A stretch of DNA of 64,000 nucleotides, taken from positions 880,481 to 944,480 of the forward strand of contig NW_021167083.1 in assembly GCF_003711515.1 (NCBI RefSeq), given 5' to 3'. This DNA is from Sodiomyces alkalinus F11. Taxonomy: Eukaryota > Ascomycota > Sordariomycetes > Glomerellales > Plectosphaerellaceae. Each line of letters starts with the position of its first letter. Position 1 is the first letter of the stretch. Shown in pieces: positions 1-9,910 of this stretch. Below the pieces are notes generated by a model, which did not search any database, was not told where the DNA came from, and saw only the letters and a list, made by a program, of their open reading frames with translations. The position numbers were made by a program, and so were the translations under genes.

Positions 1-1204
1 GGGGGTTGGGTTGTTTGCGCAACGGGGTAATCGCTGGTGACAAGAAACCACGACCAAAGTGCCAACTGCAGCGTACAGCGCCGTTCTCGCTTTTATTTTC
101 CCTGTACTTCTCACTTCGCTTTTGCTTCTTCGACACTTTTATCGTTCCTCGCCTGTACTTTTTTCCTTTTAACCTCTACTGGGGGTTTTCCTGGGGCATC
201 GATCGGATCGGCTTTCTTCTTGGTCTTCCCTCGCGTGTTTGGTTGGTTCGGGAAAGGTCCCGTAGAGGATCCCAAAACGAAACGCATAGTAAAGGTGTGG
301 CTGGCTTGGGGATGGTCTGATGATACTGAGTACCTTAGATGGCCGTCGGATGAATTCTATTATTTCTCTTTTCCTGTCCTCATCTTTGCGTTTTGTAGGT
401 TTCCAAACTCGCCGTGATTCCTCGTTAATGTGCCTTTGATCCCAATATACCTATACACAAAGGAGGCCTTGGTGCAAGAGGTCCAACATATCAGCATAAA
501 GACCTCCCCATCCACCATCGCCTGTCGCTCCCGGTGTAGAATAACACGTCCCGACTATTCATCAACGGATGTATGTACGGTAAGAGGAGGAGGAAACAGT
601 CTAACATTATAGACACACCACATGCCTCTCTGGTAGATCGACCACATGACGTGAGATGCATGGGCATGATGAAATCAAGGCCACTCATACCACACTGTCA
701 TATGTCTCTCATATGCTGTTCCAGCCAGCGTCTTCACGAGCCTGCAATCGCCCAAAGCAATTTGCGGCTCGATAACTCAGGACTCGAACAGATCTGCCGA
801 CACGGTGATCAAGGCACACGCTCAGCGGTTGTTCAGTGGGTCTGTTGTGTGGCATAAATAAGACTGCAACATCTCTTGGGGCGTGATATGGAATTTGATA
901 CCAAGCACACCAACGCGTTTCTGTTCGCATGCGGTTGTGGGGTAGTTGCTGGTGTGATGCATGGACCGGGTGCCAACGGCGATGATCCCTTTCGCATGTG
1001 CTTCTCTCGAGCGTCGGTTACTAGTTTAGGTGCCACGTGCCAAGCAGTTTTCGGCTTGGGAGACCGTTGTTTTGCGCATACTATGCGGACGAGACAAAAG
1101 GTTGTCCCGGAACTGGCATTCGAGAACCGCGAGTTCTCTGGCTTCCCTCTGAAGACAGGCTTGCCTCGGACAACACACAAGTTTCAGGCCCCAGAAAAGC
1201 CGTT
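1..1204. other. left-edge stretch, no supported gene
   Basis: Several overlapping open frames cross this stretch on both strands, but none shows a recognisable domain, a plausible codon pattern or splice-linked continuation. The right part is the 3' flank of the minus-strand F-box gene. I see no RNA gene or repeat here. Confidence 0.5.
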
Positions 1205-2626
1205 TCATGTGCCCGGATATTCACCACCCTCTAGCACGAAGCGCTCAAAGACGGCGCCATCGAGAATCCTGACCAGAGGGACATTGAACCCCCACTCCAG
1301 ACCCTCCAGCTCACCAACAAGGTCGTCTGCGAAATCGCCAAGCGGTGTCAAGTAGTACGTCTCGCCAGAAAACCCGCCACCGCCAGGGCCTCCGACGCCG
1401 GTGGAGGATGGTTGCGACTGTGTGAAGAAACCCCGAAAGCGCAGGCTCTCCAGATTCGGCAACAAGCCTCGCAGCCCGGTGAAGAATTCTCTCCACGTGC
1501 CGAACCGCAGGGTAAGCCCCGCTTCCGATATCGACGCCGAATCGCCGCCGGCGTCCGTGGGACCCTGTCCGCCCAGGCTCAGACGGCGCAAGGTGGCCGC
1601 ATGTTCGCCCAGGAACGCCAACAGTTCGTCACAGCCCACGACGAACCCCTGGAGCTCGAGATCGGCGAGGCGCGGGTAGTAGGTCCGGAAGAGGGGGTTG
1701 TTGAGCAGGTCGTTGGCGGTGTTGTCCGAGTCCAAGTCGGCTTCGTCGTACGAATGCTTCGTGATGGCCAGGTGCGTGAGGCTGGCGGCGCTGCAGGTCA
1801 CCAGGGCGGCGGCGGCGCGGACGGCGTCGTCGCAGAAGCGGGCGGCGGCCGGGAGGACCCGGGTGGAGGAAGTGCAGTCCAGCGAGATGGTCAGCCGCGC
1901 GAGGCGCCGGTCGAGAGAGCGGGCGAAGGCGGCCCAGTTGTTGTTATTCTCGGCGCGCTGGGTCTGGGTCCAGGGGAGCAGCTCTTTCAGGGCGGGTTCG
2001 CTGGTCCAGGCCATGGCGACGGGGAAGCGGTCGATGGTGACGCTGCGGAGATTCCGGCAGCGAGACAAGGCGCGGCCTAGGACTTCGAAGGTCCGGGTGG
2101 CCTGCGGTATGACCAACTTCCGGGCCTCGAGGCGTTCGAAGGTGCGGGCCAGGACGCGCCCCTCGTAGGGGCACTCGTTGTAGGCAATCTTGACACTCTC
2201 CAGGCAAGGGAGGTCGCCGAGTGTAGCGGCTAAGAGCTTGCCTTGGGACTCGAGTTTGGGCGTGGCAATGCGGGACGCCTTGTTCACGTGAAACTCGACC
2301 CAGGCGCTCTGCAGGAGGACCATGTCGCGGTCCTCCGGTTCCGTGGCCCAGTGATCAAAGAAGCAAGAACGACGGGCGTCGTCCTCGTCCAAGTCGGAGA
2401 GGTTGAATGTGACTGTCTTGATAAGGTGGCGGAGGTGAGGGTGAGCGGAAATGTGCCACAGGCGCCAGACATCATTCCTCCAGGGAAGACACTTGAAATG
2501 AGGGCTGAAAATGTGCGGAAGACCGATACGGGAGTAGGCATAGCACGCAAGACGGAGGCTCTTCATATCGGCAGGCGAGTCGACATGGGAGAAGATGAGA
2601 TCCACAAGTTCGTACGGGAGAGCCAT
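1205..2626 (-). CDS. F-box protein with leucine-rich-like body
   Basis: A single uninterrupted 473-residue frame. Residues 2-45 fit an F-box: a Leu-Pro pair, then Val-Asp-Leu-Ile-Phe, then a conserved Leu-Arg-Leu-Ala stretch. F-box proteins of this fungal class usually recruit substrates to an SCF (Skp1-cullin) ubiquitin ligase. The body (about 60-440) has repeated leucine-rich helical stretches such as the segment around residues 325-350, consistent with a degenerate leucine-rich-repeat scaffold. A Gly-rich linker lies near 415-425. The start was chosen because the F-box begins right after this Met and no upstream exon is needed. The gene stands alone, with no operon-like neighbour. The substrate is unknown. 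The F-box assignment is by motif reading only. Confidence 0.8.
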   Translation of the reverse strand: MALPYELVDLIFSHVDSPADMKSLRLACYAYSRIGLPHIFSPHFKCLPWRNDVWRLWHISAHPHLRHLIKTVTFNLSDLDEDDARRSCFFDHWATEPEDRDMVLLQSAWVEFHVNKASRIATPKLESQGKLLAATLGDLPCLESVKIAYNECPYEGRVLARTFERLEARKLVIPQATRTFEVLGRALSRCRNLRSVTIDRFPVAMAWTSEPALKELLPWTQTQRAENNNNWAAFARSLDRRLARLTISLDCTSSTRVLPAAARFCDDAVRAAAALVTCSAASLTHLAITKHSYDEADLDSDNTANDLLNNPLFRTYYPRLADLELQGFVVGCDELLAFLGEHAATLRRLSLGGQGPTDAGGDSASISEAGLTLRFGTWREFFTGLRGLLPNLESLRFRGFFTQSQPSSTGVGGPGGGGFSGETYYLTPLGDFADDLVGELEGLEWGFNVPLVRILDGAVFERFVLEGGEYPGT

Positions 2627-4104
2627 GATGGATGGACTGACACTGATGAAGACGATATGATCGGGGACGTCAGCAGGTCAAAGGCGGTCTTTTTCTTCGA
2701 GTCGAAACTGACGTCGAGGGTAGGGGTTGGGAGGTGAGAAGAGGTGAAGCTGTAGTAGATAGGCAATGGCAATGATGAGCAAAGGTGGTGGGAAAGAGTG
2801 AGATGTGGTGACTTGACCGAGGCTGATTAAGACATCAGTGATGTGTGGGTGTGACACTCAGAAGACATCACCATGCCCATAGAAGAAGAAAAAAAGAAGA
2901 AGAAAAAAGCAAGGATGCGCAGAATGAAGGTGCGATCCGGGGAGAGAAGGAAAGACGAAGTAATAATTCGTATTTCTTATTTCTTCTCTCCGTAGTCCGT
3001 AAGGTAGTCGGTCAGTAGTACTTCAGGAATACTTCATGCCCTTGCCTCTTACATCCATGTACTTTTCTCCTCTTCGCCGTCCCCTGACTGTCTGTGCTAA
3101 GATGCTTGAACTACGGATAGATGTGGTCCGTGATGACCCCCGTCGCTGTAGGTAATTACTCCGCACAAGTCACAAAGTAAGAGGTTCCAGCAGTGAGGTT
3201 AATAATGGTTCTCCCCCGCAAACGGGTCCGTACCACCTATAATGTTCAACTTGCTCGCTGTTCGCCTTCTGAACGTGAGATTGAGATGCACGTAAGAATA
3301 TGAAAAAGGGAAGACTTGGCGGCAACTTGTAAGTTGGACCTCAACGCCAAGACTTGGGCCTCGCTCCTTCGTCGCCATTAACGCACGCATAGCGACGATG
3401 AGCTGCGATGCCCCTTGAAACCACTGATTCTGGGGCCCACGTCAGCGAAGAAGCCGGGTCCATCTTTCCCTGCGGCCCTTCTGTTAGACTCCCGTGCTTC
3501 GTATTCTTCAAAAATCATACCCAGCCTTTACAGAGGAAACACCCGAGATAAAGGTCCTCTGCATGCCCCGTATTAGTTAGTGAACGAACGATCATTGGAC
3601 TCTTATTATATCAGATACCCACAGCCACCGTATCGAGGTGTGATACTATGGTAGACGTATAGGGTACCTTTTTCCTATATATCTATACTTATTTCCCTAT
3701 ATTTTCCGAATAGTTAGATATCCCCGTAAAGTACCACGAACTTTACTTAGATAAATATATATATAATTCCGCGTACCTTATTTATACTCTGATATATTAA
3801 ATCCAATTACAAAGAAACTCACGCCTTATATCCTTACTATCTATTCGTATATACTTATATATATAATTCGAGTTTAGTTACTTCCTAAGCGGCGAGTATA
3901 TACGGATTTATATCTTACCGCCTTATTAGTTAAATCATTATACCCTATAAGACTGTATTGTAGTATATTCTTATTACCTTAACGGAGCGCTAATAATATA
4001 TCCCAAACAAGAGGAAAGAATCTCTCATAACCGAGATCAAGACCTTCAGCTGCCTATCGTATCAGTTGTCCTAATTTGTGTTCGGGAGCACTCGCCGAAC
4101 CGCC
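2627..4104. other. intergenic; AT-rich RIP-like from about 3590
   Basis: Up to about 3,590 this is ordinary intergenic DNA upstream of the F-box gene, with a purine-rich run near 2,880-2,960. From about 3,590 to 4,080 it turns AT-rich and TpA-rich, with no coding frame, like the larger RIP-altered blocks to the right. No gene is supported. Confidence 0.55.
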
Positions 4105-4112
4105 CTTTAAGG

Positions 4113-4114
<2 letters not shown>
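4105..4114. repeat. target-site duplication, SINE 3' side
   Basis: CTTTAAGGCT lies directly against the poly(T) tract. It matches CTTCAAGGCT at 4652-4661 with one C/T transition. This is the pattern left by target-primed reverse transcription. The last T may belong to the tail. Confidence 0.75.
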
Positions 4115-4146
<32 letters not shown>

Positions 4147-4651
4147 CAGGGTTATTAAAGTCCGTATACAACCCTAAAGTTATAACAGACTATTCGGAGG
4201 TACCGAAAGGTACAAACTAGGTATAAGACACGCTACTACCACTTTCGGGATAGGGAAAGTGCGTAGTAGTATTTACTAAGAAATGCCATATACGCTAACC
4301 CCTTCACTTCAGTAAATCTCCTCCTAGGAAAAACCTTACGGATAAAAACCTAAGAGCACCCGGTTAGCCCCCTATACCCTTTTTCCCCCCTTTATGATAA
4401 CCCTATGCCGGTGGTAGCTTAGTAAGGAATCCCCTTCCTTTTTAGGCTATTCTGCTGTCTCGATAAGGATAGGTGCCCAGGCTATCGGTTATCTACTTAG
4501 CAGGGGTTTAGGGGCCACTACCAGCCCCCTTTGCCTGAGGTACGTACCTATCCGAAAATAGGTTAGGGGGGAGCAGGATTCGAACCTACGACCTCTTAGG
4601 GATTAGAAAAGAGGTTAGTCCAGGTGGTATACCACTCCACTATCCCCCCCC
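4114..4651 (-). mobile_element. tRNA-derived SINE retrotransposon
   Basis: Read on the minus strand, the element starts with a tRNA-like head (4566-4649), runs through an AT-rich body of about 420 bp, and ends in a 29-nt A tract (poly(T) at 4114-4142 on the plus strand). Ten-base direct repeats differing at one position flank it on both sides (4105-4114 and 4652-4661). A tRNA head, poly(A) tail and target-site duplication together are the defining structure of a SINE. It has no coding capacity and would depend on a LINE for mobility. The C/T difference between duplications suggests age or RIP. A solitary tRNA gene would explain neither the tail nor the duplication. Confidence 0.8.
4566..4649 (-). 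promoter_or_regulatory. tRNA-like head with Pol III box A and box B
   Basis: On the minus strand this folds as a 7-bp acceptor stem (GGGGGGA with TCCCCCC), a 4-bp D stem (GTGG/CCAC) and a 5-bp T stem with a TTCGAAT loop. Box A (TAGTGGAGTGG, 4632-4642) and box B (GGTTCGAATCC, 4576-4586) match the Pol III internal promoter consensus. The middle (34 nt) does not form a proper anticodon arm: a 7-bp hairpin with an 11-nt loop is the best pairing I find. I therefore read it as the promoter head of the SINE, not as a working tRNA. Confidence 0.75.
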
Positions 4652-4661
4652 CTTCAAGGCT
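4652..4661. repeat. target-site duplication, SINE 5' side
   Basis: CTTCAAGGCT abuts the C run that ends the tRNA head and pairs with CTTTAAGGCT at 4105-4114. Confidence 0.75.
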
Positions 4662-4976
4662 ATTTCTCCGGTAGTAGCCGTCTCCTTCATATTAACAGAA
4701 GAGTGAAAGTCGTGTCTTACTAACCACCTCCTCAGTTTAGCTCAACTTCACCCTCCCTTCCGATTAAGCTACGGAGTACTCTCACTCACCACCTCACCCG
4801 AGCTATCCATTGTATCCCGTCATCGCCGGCCAACGATCCGGAGTCGTTCTCCATATCCGGCTATCGTGATTGAAACCCCATTGGAAACTCCATTGGCGTG
4901 ATCCTGTCTCCCTGCTCTCGGTATCCCTCCGGCGATCACTTCTCACGCACCACTCGACACGAGTTGATCGGGGAAC
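4662..4976. other. 5' region of the small membrane-protein gene
   Basis: A stretch of about 315 bases between the SINE and the start codon at 4977. It is pyrimidine-rich near 4,720-4,800. No separate gene is supported. The promoter and 5' UTR of the downstream gene presumably lie here, so the SINE sits in its upstream region. Confidence 0.4.
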
Positions 4977-5311
4977 ATGTTCAGGTACTATATCCCCTTC
5001 CTCACTCCTCGCAAACAACAATGATAATCCTTTACACCACCCACCCCTTACCGTGTTGAAAGAAAAGAAGAAAAAAGTCCCTGACCACCGCTCAACCACA
5101 CGCATTTCACCATCACGACAGAGCCTACAAGAACCTCTCCCCCAAAGCCCGCATCACCGTCGGCCTCGGCATCACCGGCTGGGGTGCCGTCGGCCTTTGG
5201 CTCTCCGACCGCGCAGAGGAGAAGTACCAGCCCCCCGAAGAGGACAAGGCCGTCGTGGAGCGCCTCATCCCGCGCATCTCCGTCGTGGACAGGCCTGAGG
5301 GCGGACGCTGA
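4977..5311 (+). CDS. small single-pass membrane protein, conserved fungal type
   Basis: CDS join(4977..4984, 5122..5311), giving 65 residues. The first exon codes only for Met-Phe and two bases of Arg3. The intron (137 nt) starts GTACTA, has a CTGAC branch site near 5087 and ends ACAG. Phases join exactly. Residues 14-30 form one hydrophobic, Gly-rich segment with a GWGAVGLWL core. The N-terminus is basic, and the C-terminal half is charged, with a YQPPEED motif and an IPRISVVDRP ending. This layout resembles small fungal mitochondrial or ER membrane proteins, but I cannot name the family firmly. Without the mini-exon there is no in-frame Met in the conserved part, which supports the splice model. 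Localisation is inference. Confidence 0.7.
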
Positions 5312-5492
5312 AGACGCCGGACAAGAAACAATTTACTCTTATACAAAGTCTCGGCTTCTTCGGATGGCAACGGAGATGCAGCCTAGTTAGCTTCTTAGCA
5401 CACTTCTAATAAATCAAACAAACAAACAAACAAGAAAATCCGTTGTATATACTCAGCGCGTCTTTATCGTATTCTCGCCTCCCAGTTACTTA

Positions 5493-5536
<44 letters not shown>

Positions 5537-7077
5537 ATATATACTACATATGTCCTATCCAAACAAGGAACAAGACTATCAGGCTCTACAATGTCAGCGT
5601 GAGAGTAGAATGAACATGCTGATTGTCGATTCACAGTACATCCCGAAATTTATCCTGACATTGTTGCACTGTAATATATTGCCCTGGCTATGTCAACGTC
5701 GGGATAGGAGGCATTTGAGATAACAAGAGCAAAGAGAAATAGATGTAAAAGGCTACGCCATGCTACAGGCACCGATTTAAATTTCCTATACAAGGCCCTA
5801 AAAGGCCAATCTGGTGGTATAGAGACGCGTCCAAGTAGCATAATGCGAAATATTTCCTAGCGTCATGATCGTTTACCCAGACCCTCCGTCACAGCCGTCC
5901 ACCGGCTCATTTCCGTCTCTATCTGATCAAAGTCTAATGCAGCCAACTCCACACCCGCTCTATGGTTATTGCATAGGGATCATCCTCGGGGAAATGCACA
6001 TCAGAACAACCCACCGCGAATCCGGCTTTTCTTTTTTTGATGTATGGCAGTTGACTCCAGCCGCGTCGCCATTACTGGTCAAGGACCAGCCAGGCACACG
6101 GATCAAAAGGAAATAAAATGCCACATCGGGAAGAGGGGGAAGTGTGTAAAGCAATAACAAATAGAGAAGTCAAGAAGACAAAACACAAAATGAGCAGAAA
6201 AAAGTAACGCCATCAACATGCACATACGTGAACCATGCCCTTGATCGAAATGTACCGCCCTGCGCCGATGCCGCTATGAACCTAGGTGTTCCCCGTGTTT
6301 CCTTCCCTTAACTGTCGGAGGTGGTCTGCACGGCTTATGCTGTCCCAAAGAATGGGTTCGAGGGTTGAAGTATCCATCCACCTTGGAGAAAACTGCAGCG
6401 ACTCGCCAAAGACTGATGCGAAGCACCGAAAGCCAAGTGATATCTTCAGAGAACCAATATCGGATGCCCTCCCCCATGCAAGTTGTTGTTACCAGACGAA
6501 ATTCGTAACAGCACACCCACTGGGTCCCACTGGCTCTGTAGAAACTGCAGCATCCAGTCGAGAGGAAGGATATTCGTGACGATCGATATGTACCAGGAGA
6601 CCCTTCATTCCAATAGTCCGCAGACTTCCGTTCCCACCGGAATAACGAAAATGTCATCTCTCGATGTAAGCACCGATGTGAAGTATTTGAATGGAGCACT
6701 CGCATAAGACAACCACCAGTCCTTATCGTCTCCTGCACAACTGCCCCGGAGTACAGGCAATCCAAACATCAAAGAGAGGTTCAAGACGACTGTACCAATG
6801 ACCCAAAGTATCGTCCAATGGCAGATGAACGCCAAATGAAGAGATACAAGAGCGGGTATGCTGGTACTTCACCAGGGAGTCCTCGCTGTGATATGATGTC
6901 ATGCGCGAAACATGGCATGTCTCGCGGACAAAGCCATACTTCTTCCCGCGGAGGAGAAGCCCCACAGTGACGAATCTGCAGTCGGAGAAGAGACTTGGCT
7001 GCCAGCGATAGTATCGTGTACACGACAAATTCATCGGTTAGCAGCGGGGTTCCCCTGGGTTCTGTGGGCATCGGAGA
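5312..7077. other. intergenic between convergent genes
   Basis: The 3' flanks of the small membrane-protein gene (plus) and the zinc-finger gene (minus) face each other here. There is a short (AAAC)n run near 5,415 and a TC/TA microsatellite at 5,497-5,543. The open frames at 6.3-7.0 kb have no recognisable domain and overlap on both strands, so I do not call them. Confidence 0.5.
5497..5543. repeat. (TC)n-(TA)n microsatellite
   Basis: About 14 TC dinucleotides run directly into about 9 TA dinucleotides. It is a compound simple repeat in non-coding DNA. Confidence 0.9.
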
Positions 7078-8574
7078 TTAGGCTCTTGCTGGGTTGCGAT
7101 CTGCGTCTGAATGCCGTTAGTGAGAAGAAGCATGAAGGATTTCGGATAAAGGGGGTTTGCCTACCCGAAGGGAACATCTGGCCCCAGTCAAGACCCGACT
7201 GTTGGTTCGGGTTAGAGTTGCCATACATGGGCATGGGGTTCTGGTTCGGAGGCATGTTGTAGTTGGGCATCTGCTGGTTCATGTTGGACGGCATGGTATT
7301 GTTGACGTCTCCGTTATACGGCGCCTGCTCAAAGTTGCCACCCCGACCGTTCGTTCCCATGACAGATCCTGGCATACCGCGTCTATCCTGGTTGTTGCCA
7401 TTGTCCAGTCGGGCAAGACTGCTGGATCGTGACATTTGGTTTTGGTCGTTTTGCATATTGTTCATGCCGTCGGCGACTTGTGGCATCATGCCAAAGGGCT
7501 GGACCATGCCATCCGTGGGCATGTTGTTCAGGGTGTTAAGGTGATTGAGATCACCGCCCTCCTGACCGAGCGCAGCTTTCTGCTGAGCGGCAGCATTCTT
7601 CTTGACATGGGCCTGCGGATGCGACAGGTGGCTGGCACCGGTAGGGTTACCACGACGAATGGAGCACTTCTGGAAGTGACGCTTAAGGATATCACTTCGC
7701 GAGAACGTATCACGACACAAAACACACATGTAGGGGCGGTCGCCGGTGTCTAAACGCGTCACAGTTAGCCGCAAAGACCATTCAGACGGCGGGATAACCG
7801 CGTGATATTCAAGGGCAAATACTCACGTCGCAGCAGGTGCCGCTTCAGGTGCTTCGCATGCAGATACGTCTTGGTGCAGTGAGGGCAAGGGAACTTGCCG
7901 TCCGCATCCTTGACGGGGATAACAGTATTCTTCGCTGCTCCAGTGCCGGCTTGAGGGGCAGCAGGACGACCGGGGGCACTCGGCAGAATACCGCGGCGAC
8001 CTTGGGAGCCGACAACGTGGGTGGGCTGGTCACCATCCGGGAGAGGTTGTTGCATCATAGGACCGGGTCCGTAAGGAGATTGGACGCCGGGCTGGGGCAT
8101 AACACCCCCTGGCGGCATCGGACGGAGGTTGGGGGGGACCCGAGCTCCAGCAGGAGCGGGTGCGATGGGCTGAGGGTGAGAGGGCGCCAATGTCGCCTGA
8201 GAGATCATGCCGGAGGTGGTAGGATAACCCTGAGGTTGCGGGGCGTAGTTGCCAGGCATTTGGTACGTCGTACCGCGGCCACCTTGAGGGCCCGTGGTAG
8301 CATAGTTCGCCATGCCCGCCGGGTTGTTACCCCCGTTAGAGTTGGGCGTATTGGGCGTCGCCGGCGTGCGGGGCGTGTGCGGGTTGCTGCCATACATTTG
8401 ATTCATGGCGGCCGACTGGGGCTGCAAAGGTGGCAGAGCGTGGTTTTGGGGAATAGGAGAGTTTTGTTGCGAGTTATGTTGAGAAAGTTGATGAGGCGTA
8501 ATTCCAGAAGGTGGAGATGGGTACGATTGTGTATTCGAGTTTAACCCATTGGTCGGGTACTGTGACGCGTCCAT
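7078..8574 (-). CDS. C2H2 zinc-finger transcription factor, two fingers
   Basis: CDS complement(join(7078..7106, 7165..7749, 7827..8574)), 453 residues. Intron 1 (77 nt, GTGAGT...TTTAG) splits the codon of His250, the last ligand of finger 1. Intron 2 (58 nt) has a perfect ACTAAC branch site and ends TTCAG, giving a short terminal exon. Finger 1 uses Cys230, Cys233, His246 and His250. Finger 2 uses Cys258, Cys261, His274 and Cys278, so it is C2HC-like. The fingers are joined by the usual His-Thr-Gly-Asp-Arg-Pro linker. Residues 1-225 are rich in Pro, Gln, Asn and Gly, and the tail from about 330 is rich in Asn, Met, Pro and Gln, both typical of disordered activation regions. It should act in the nucleus on DNA. 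The target genes are unknown. Confidence 0.85.
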
Positions 8575-9910
8575 ATTTTCTCGGAAGTTTTCCTAGTCAA
8601 TGCTAGATGTCTGGGAATGGCGAGGTAAGAGGTAAAACGCGTTCCTGGGTGGACTCGGTTACCGTCTGGCGATGGAGCTCCAAAGTGGGATGGATGAATG
8701 CAATCAGGTCGCGTGGAGCAAGAATAAAGACCAGTCGAAGTCCCGATATCCTTGAATTGGGGGAGGGGGGGGGGGGGGGGGGGGGGGGGATGGGGACACA
8801 AGCACGCAGCGACAAGTGCCCGTGTAGTCGAGTCCGATCTGAGCGGGAAGGGCGTATCAGATGGATGTACGACGCGTGTGTGCGGGATGTTTTGCTTTGG
8901 TGTTGGAGAGCAAGTGGGCTTTTGTGGGTGAGCTCCAACTTTGATCCCGTTTGGTCAAGGTTTTTTTTTTCTTGGAGGGTTGGAGTGGAGCAGAATGGGG
9001 CTGGGGATCCTTTTTAGATGTTTTGCCTTTTCTTGCTTCTTTGGAGATGGCAGCGACCTTTCAGGAACGACGAGGGCGTGTCCTTGTTTGACGGAGAAGA
9101 AGATAAAAAAGAAGAAAAAAAGGAGGGGAAATGCCAGATGCGGTGCAGTTAGAGGAAGGAACTCAACTAAAGAGCTGAGTATGTAGGATCAGAATCAGTC
9201 GAGTAGAAAGAAGGATACCAAGCAGCGATGAAAATGCGTCGTGCGCAAAGAAACCGTTTTGGAGTCGAGATCCGAAATTTTTTTGGGGGGTCGGGTTCGG
9301 TGGGTAGCGGGTGGAGGTAAAGGGACAAAGTGGAGGGGGCAGGAAGGAGTGGAGACCGTGGCCTACTTATGGTGCACGCAAGTCAGCTCGTGCGTTAGTG
9401 ACCTTGATAGTGACAAGGTTCAAGACTGACTCCTTATGTTTGTACCAGAGTTCGCTCAAATGGAAGGTAGAGGATACTTTCTGGGATTTGGTGCCGATGC
9501 CGGCACCAAGAAAATTCCAGGAGTGGAATAGCGCAGGTGTGTATGAGTGTGTTATGGCGGGTAGAGATAAAGGGAAAAAATGAAGAATTTTTTTCGGAAC
9601 AGCCGCTTTCAATCCAAAGTTGGATGCCGGCCTAGGAAGATGCGATGGCAGTTCTTGCCTTTCCGTCCAAGTCCCGGTTAATTACAACGTTGTTGCTTCC
9701 TTCCTTTGTTCTTTTTACTATGTGGTGTGTGTTGTTGGGTTCGCACCGGGTAGAAGTGGAGGAATTTACCTATCCTGATCTAAAAGTTATTGTCACCTAT
9801 AAACGAGTCAGATCGGAGATAAGTGATGGCGGGAATATAGCTTGGCTTTTCGCCCGAGGCGGATATATGCTAGACAGCAGAGGTTGTGAGGGCAGAACAG
9901 AAGATAAGGA
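8575..9910. other. upstream region of the zinc-finger gene
   Basis: No gene is supported. Directly upstream of the start codon (within about 250 bp) lies a G run on the plus strand, which is a C run on the sense strand of the regulator. Further right the DNA is purine-rich (9,090-9,130 and 9,290-9,350). Long untranslated leaders are common for fungal regulators, so some of this may be transcribed. Confidence 0.45.
8765..8789 (+). repeat. 25-nt G homopolymer
   Basis: An unbroken run of 25 G residues, preceded by GGGGGGA, about 190 bases upstream of the zinc-finger start codon. It could form a G-quadruplex on the plus strand. Run length is error-prone in assemblies. Confidence 0.85.

Noticed and set aside
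876..1355. 159-residue plus-strand frame
   Set aside because: It has no recognisable domain, and its right part overlaps the well-supported F-box gene on the other strand.
4566..4649. A functional tRNA gene on the minus strand
   Set aside because: Acceptor, D and T arms fit, but no normal anticodon stem forms, and the poly(A) tail plus flanking duplication mark it as the head of a SINE.
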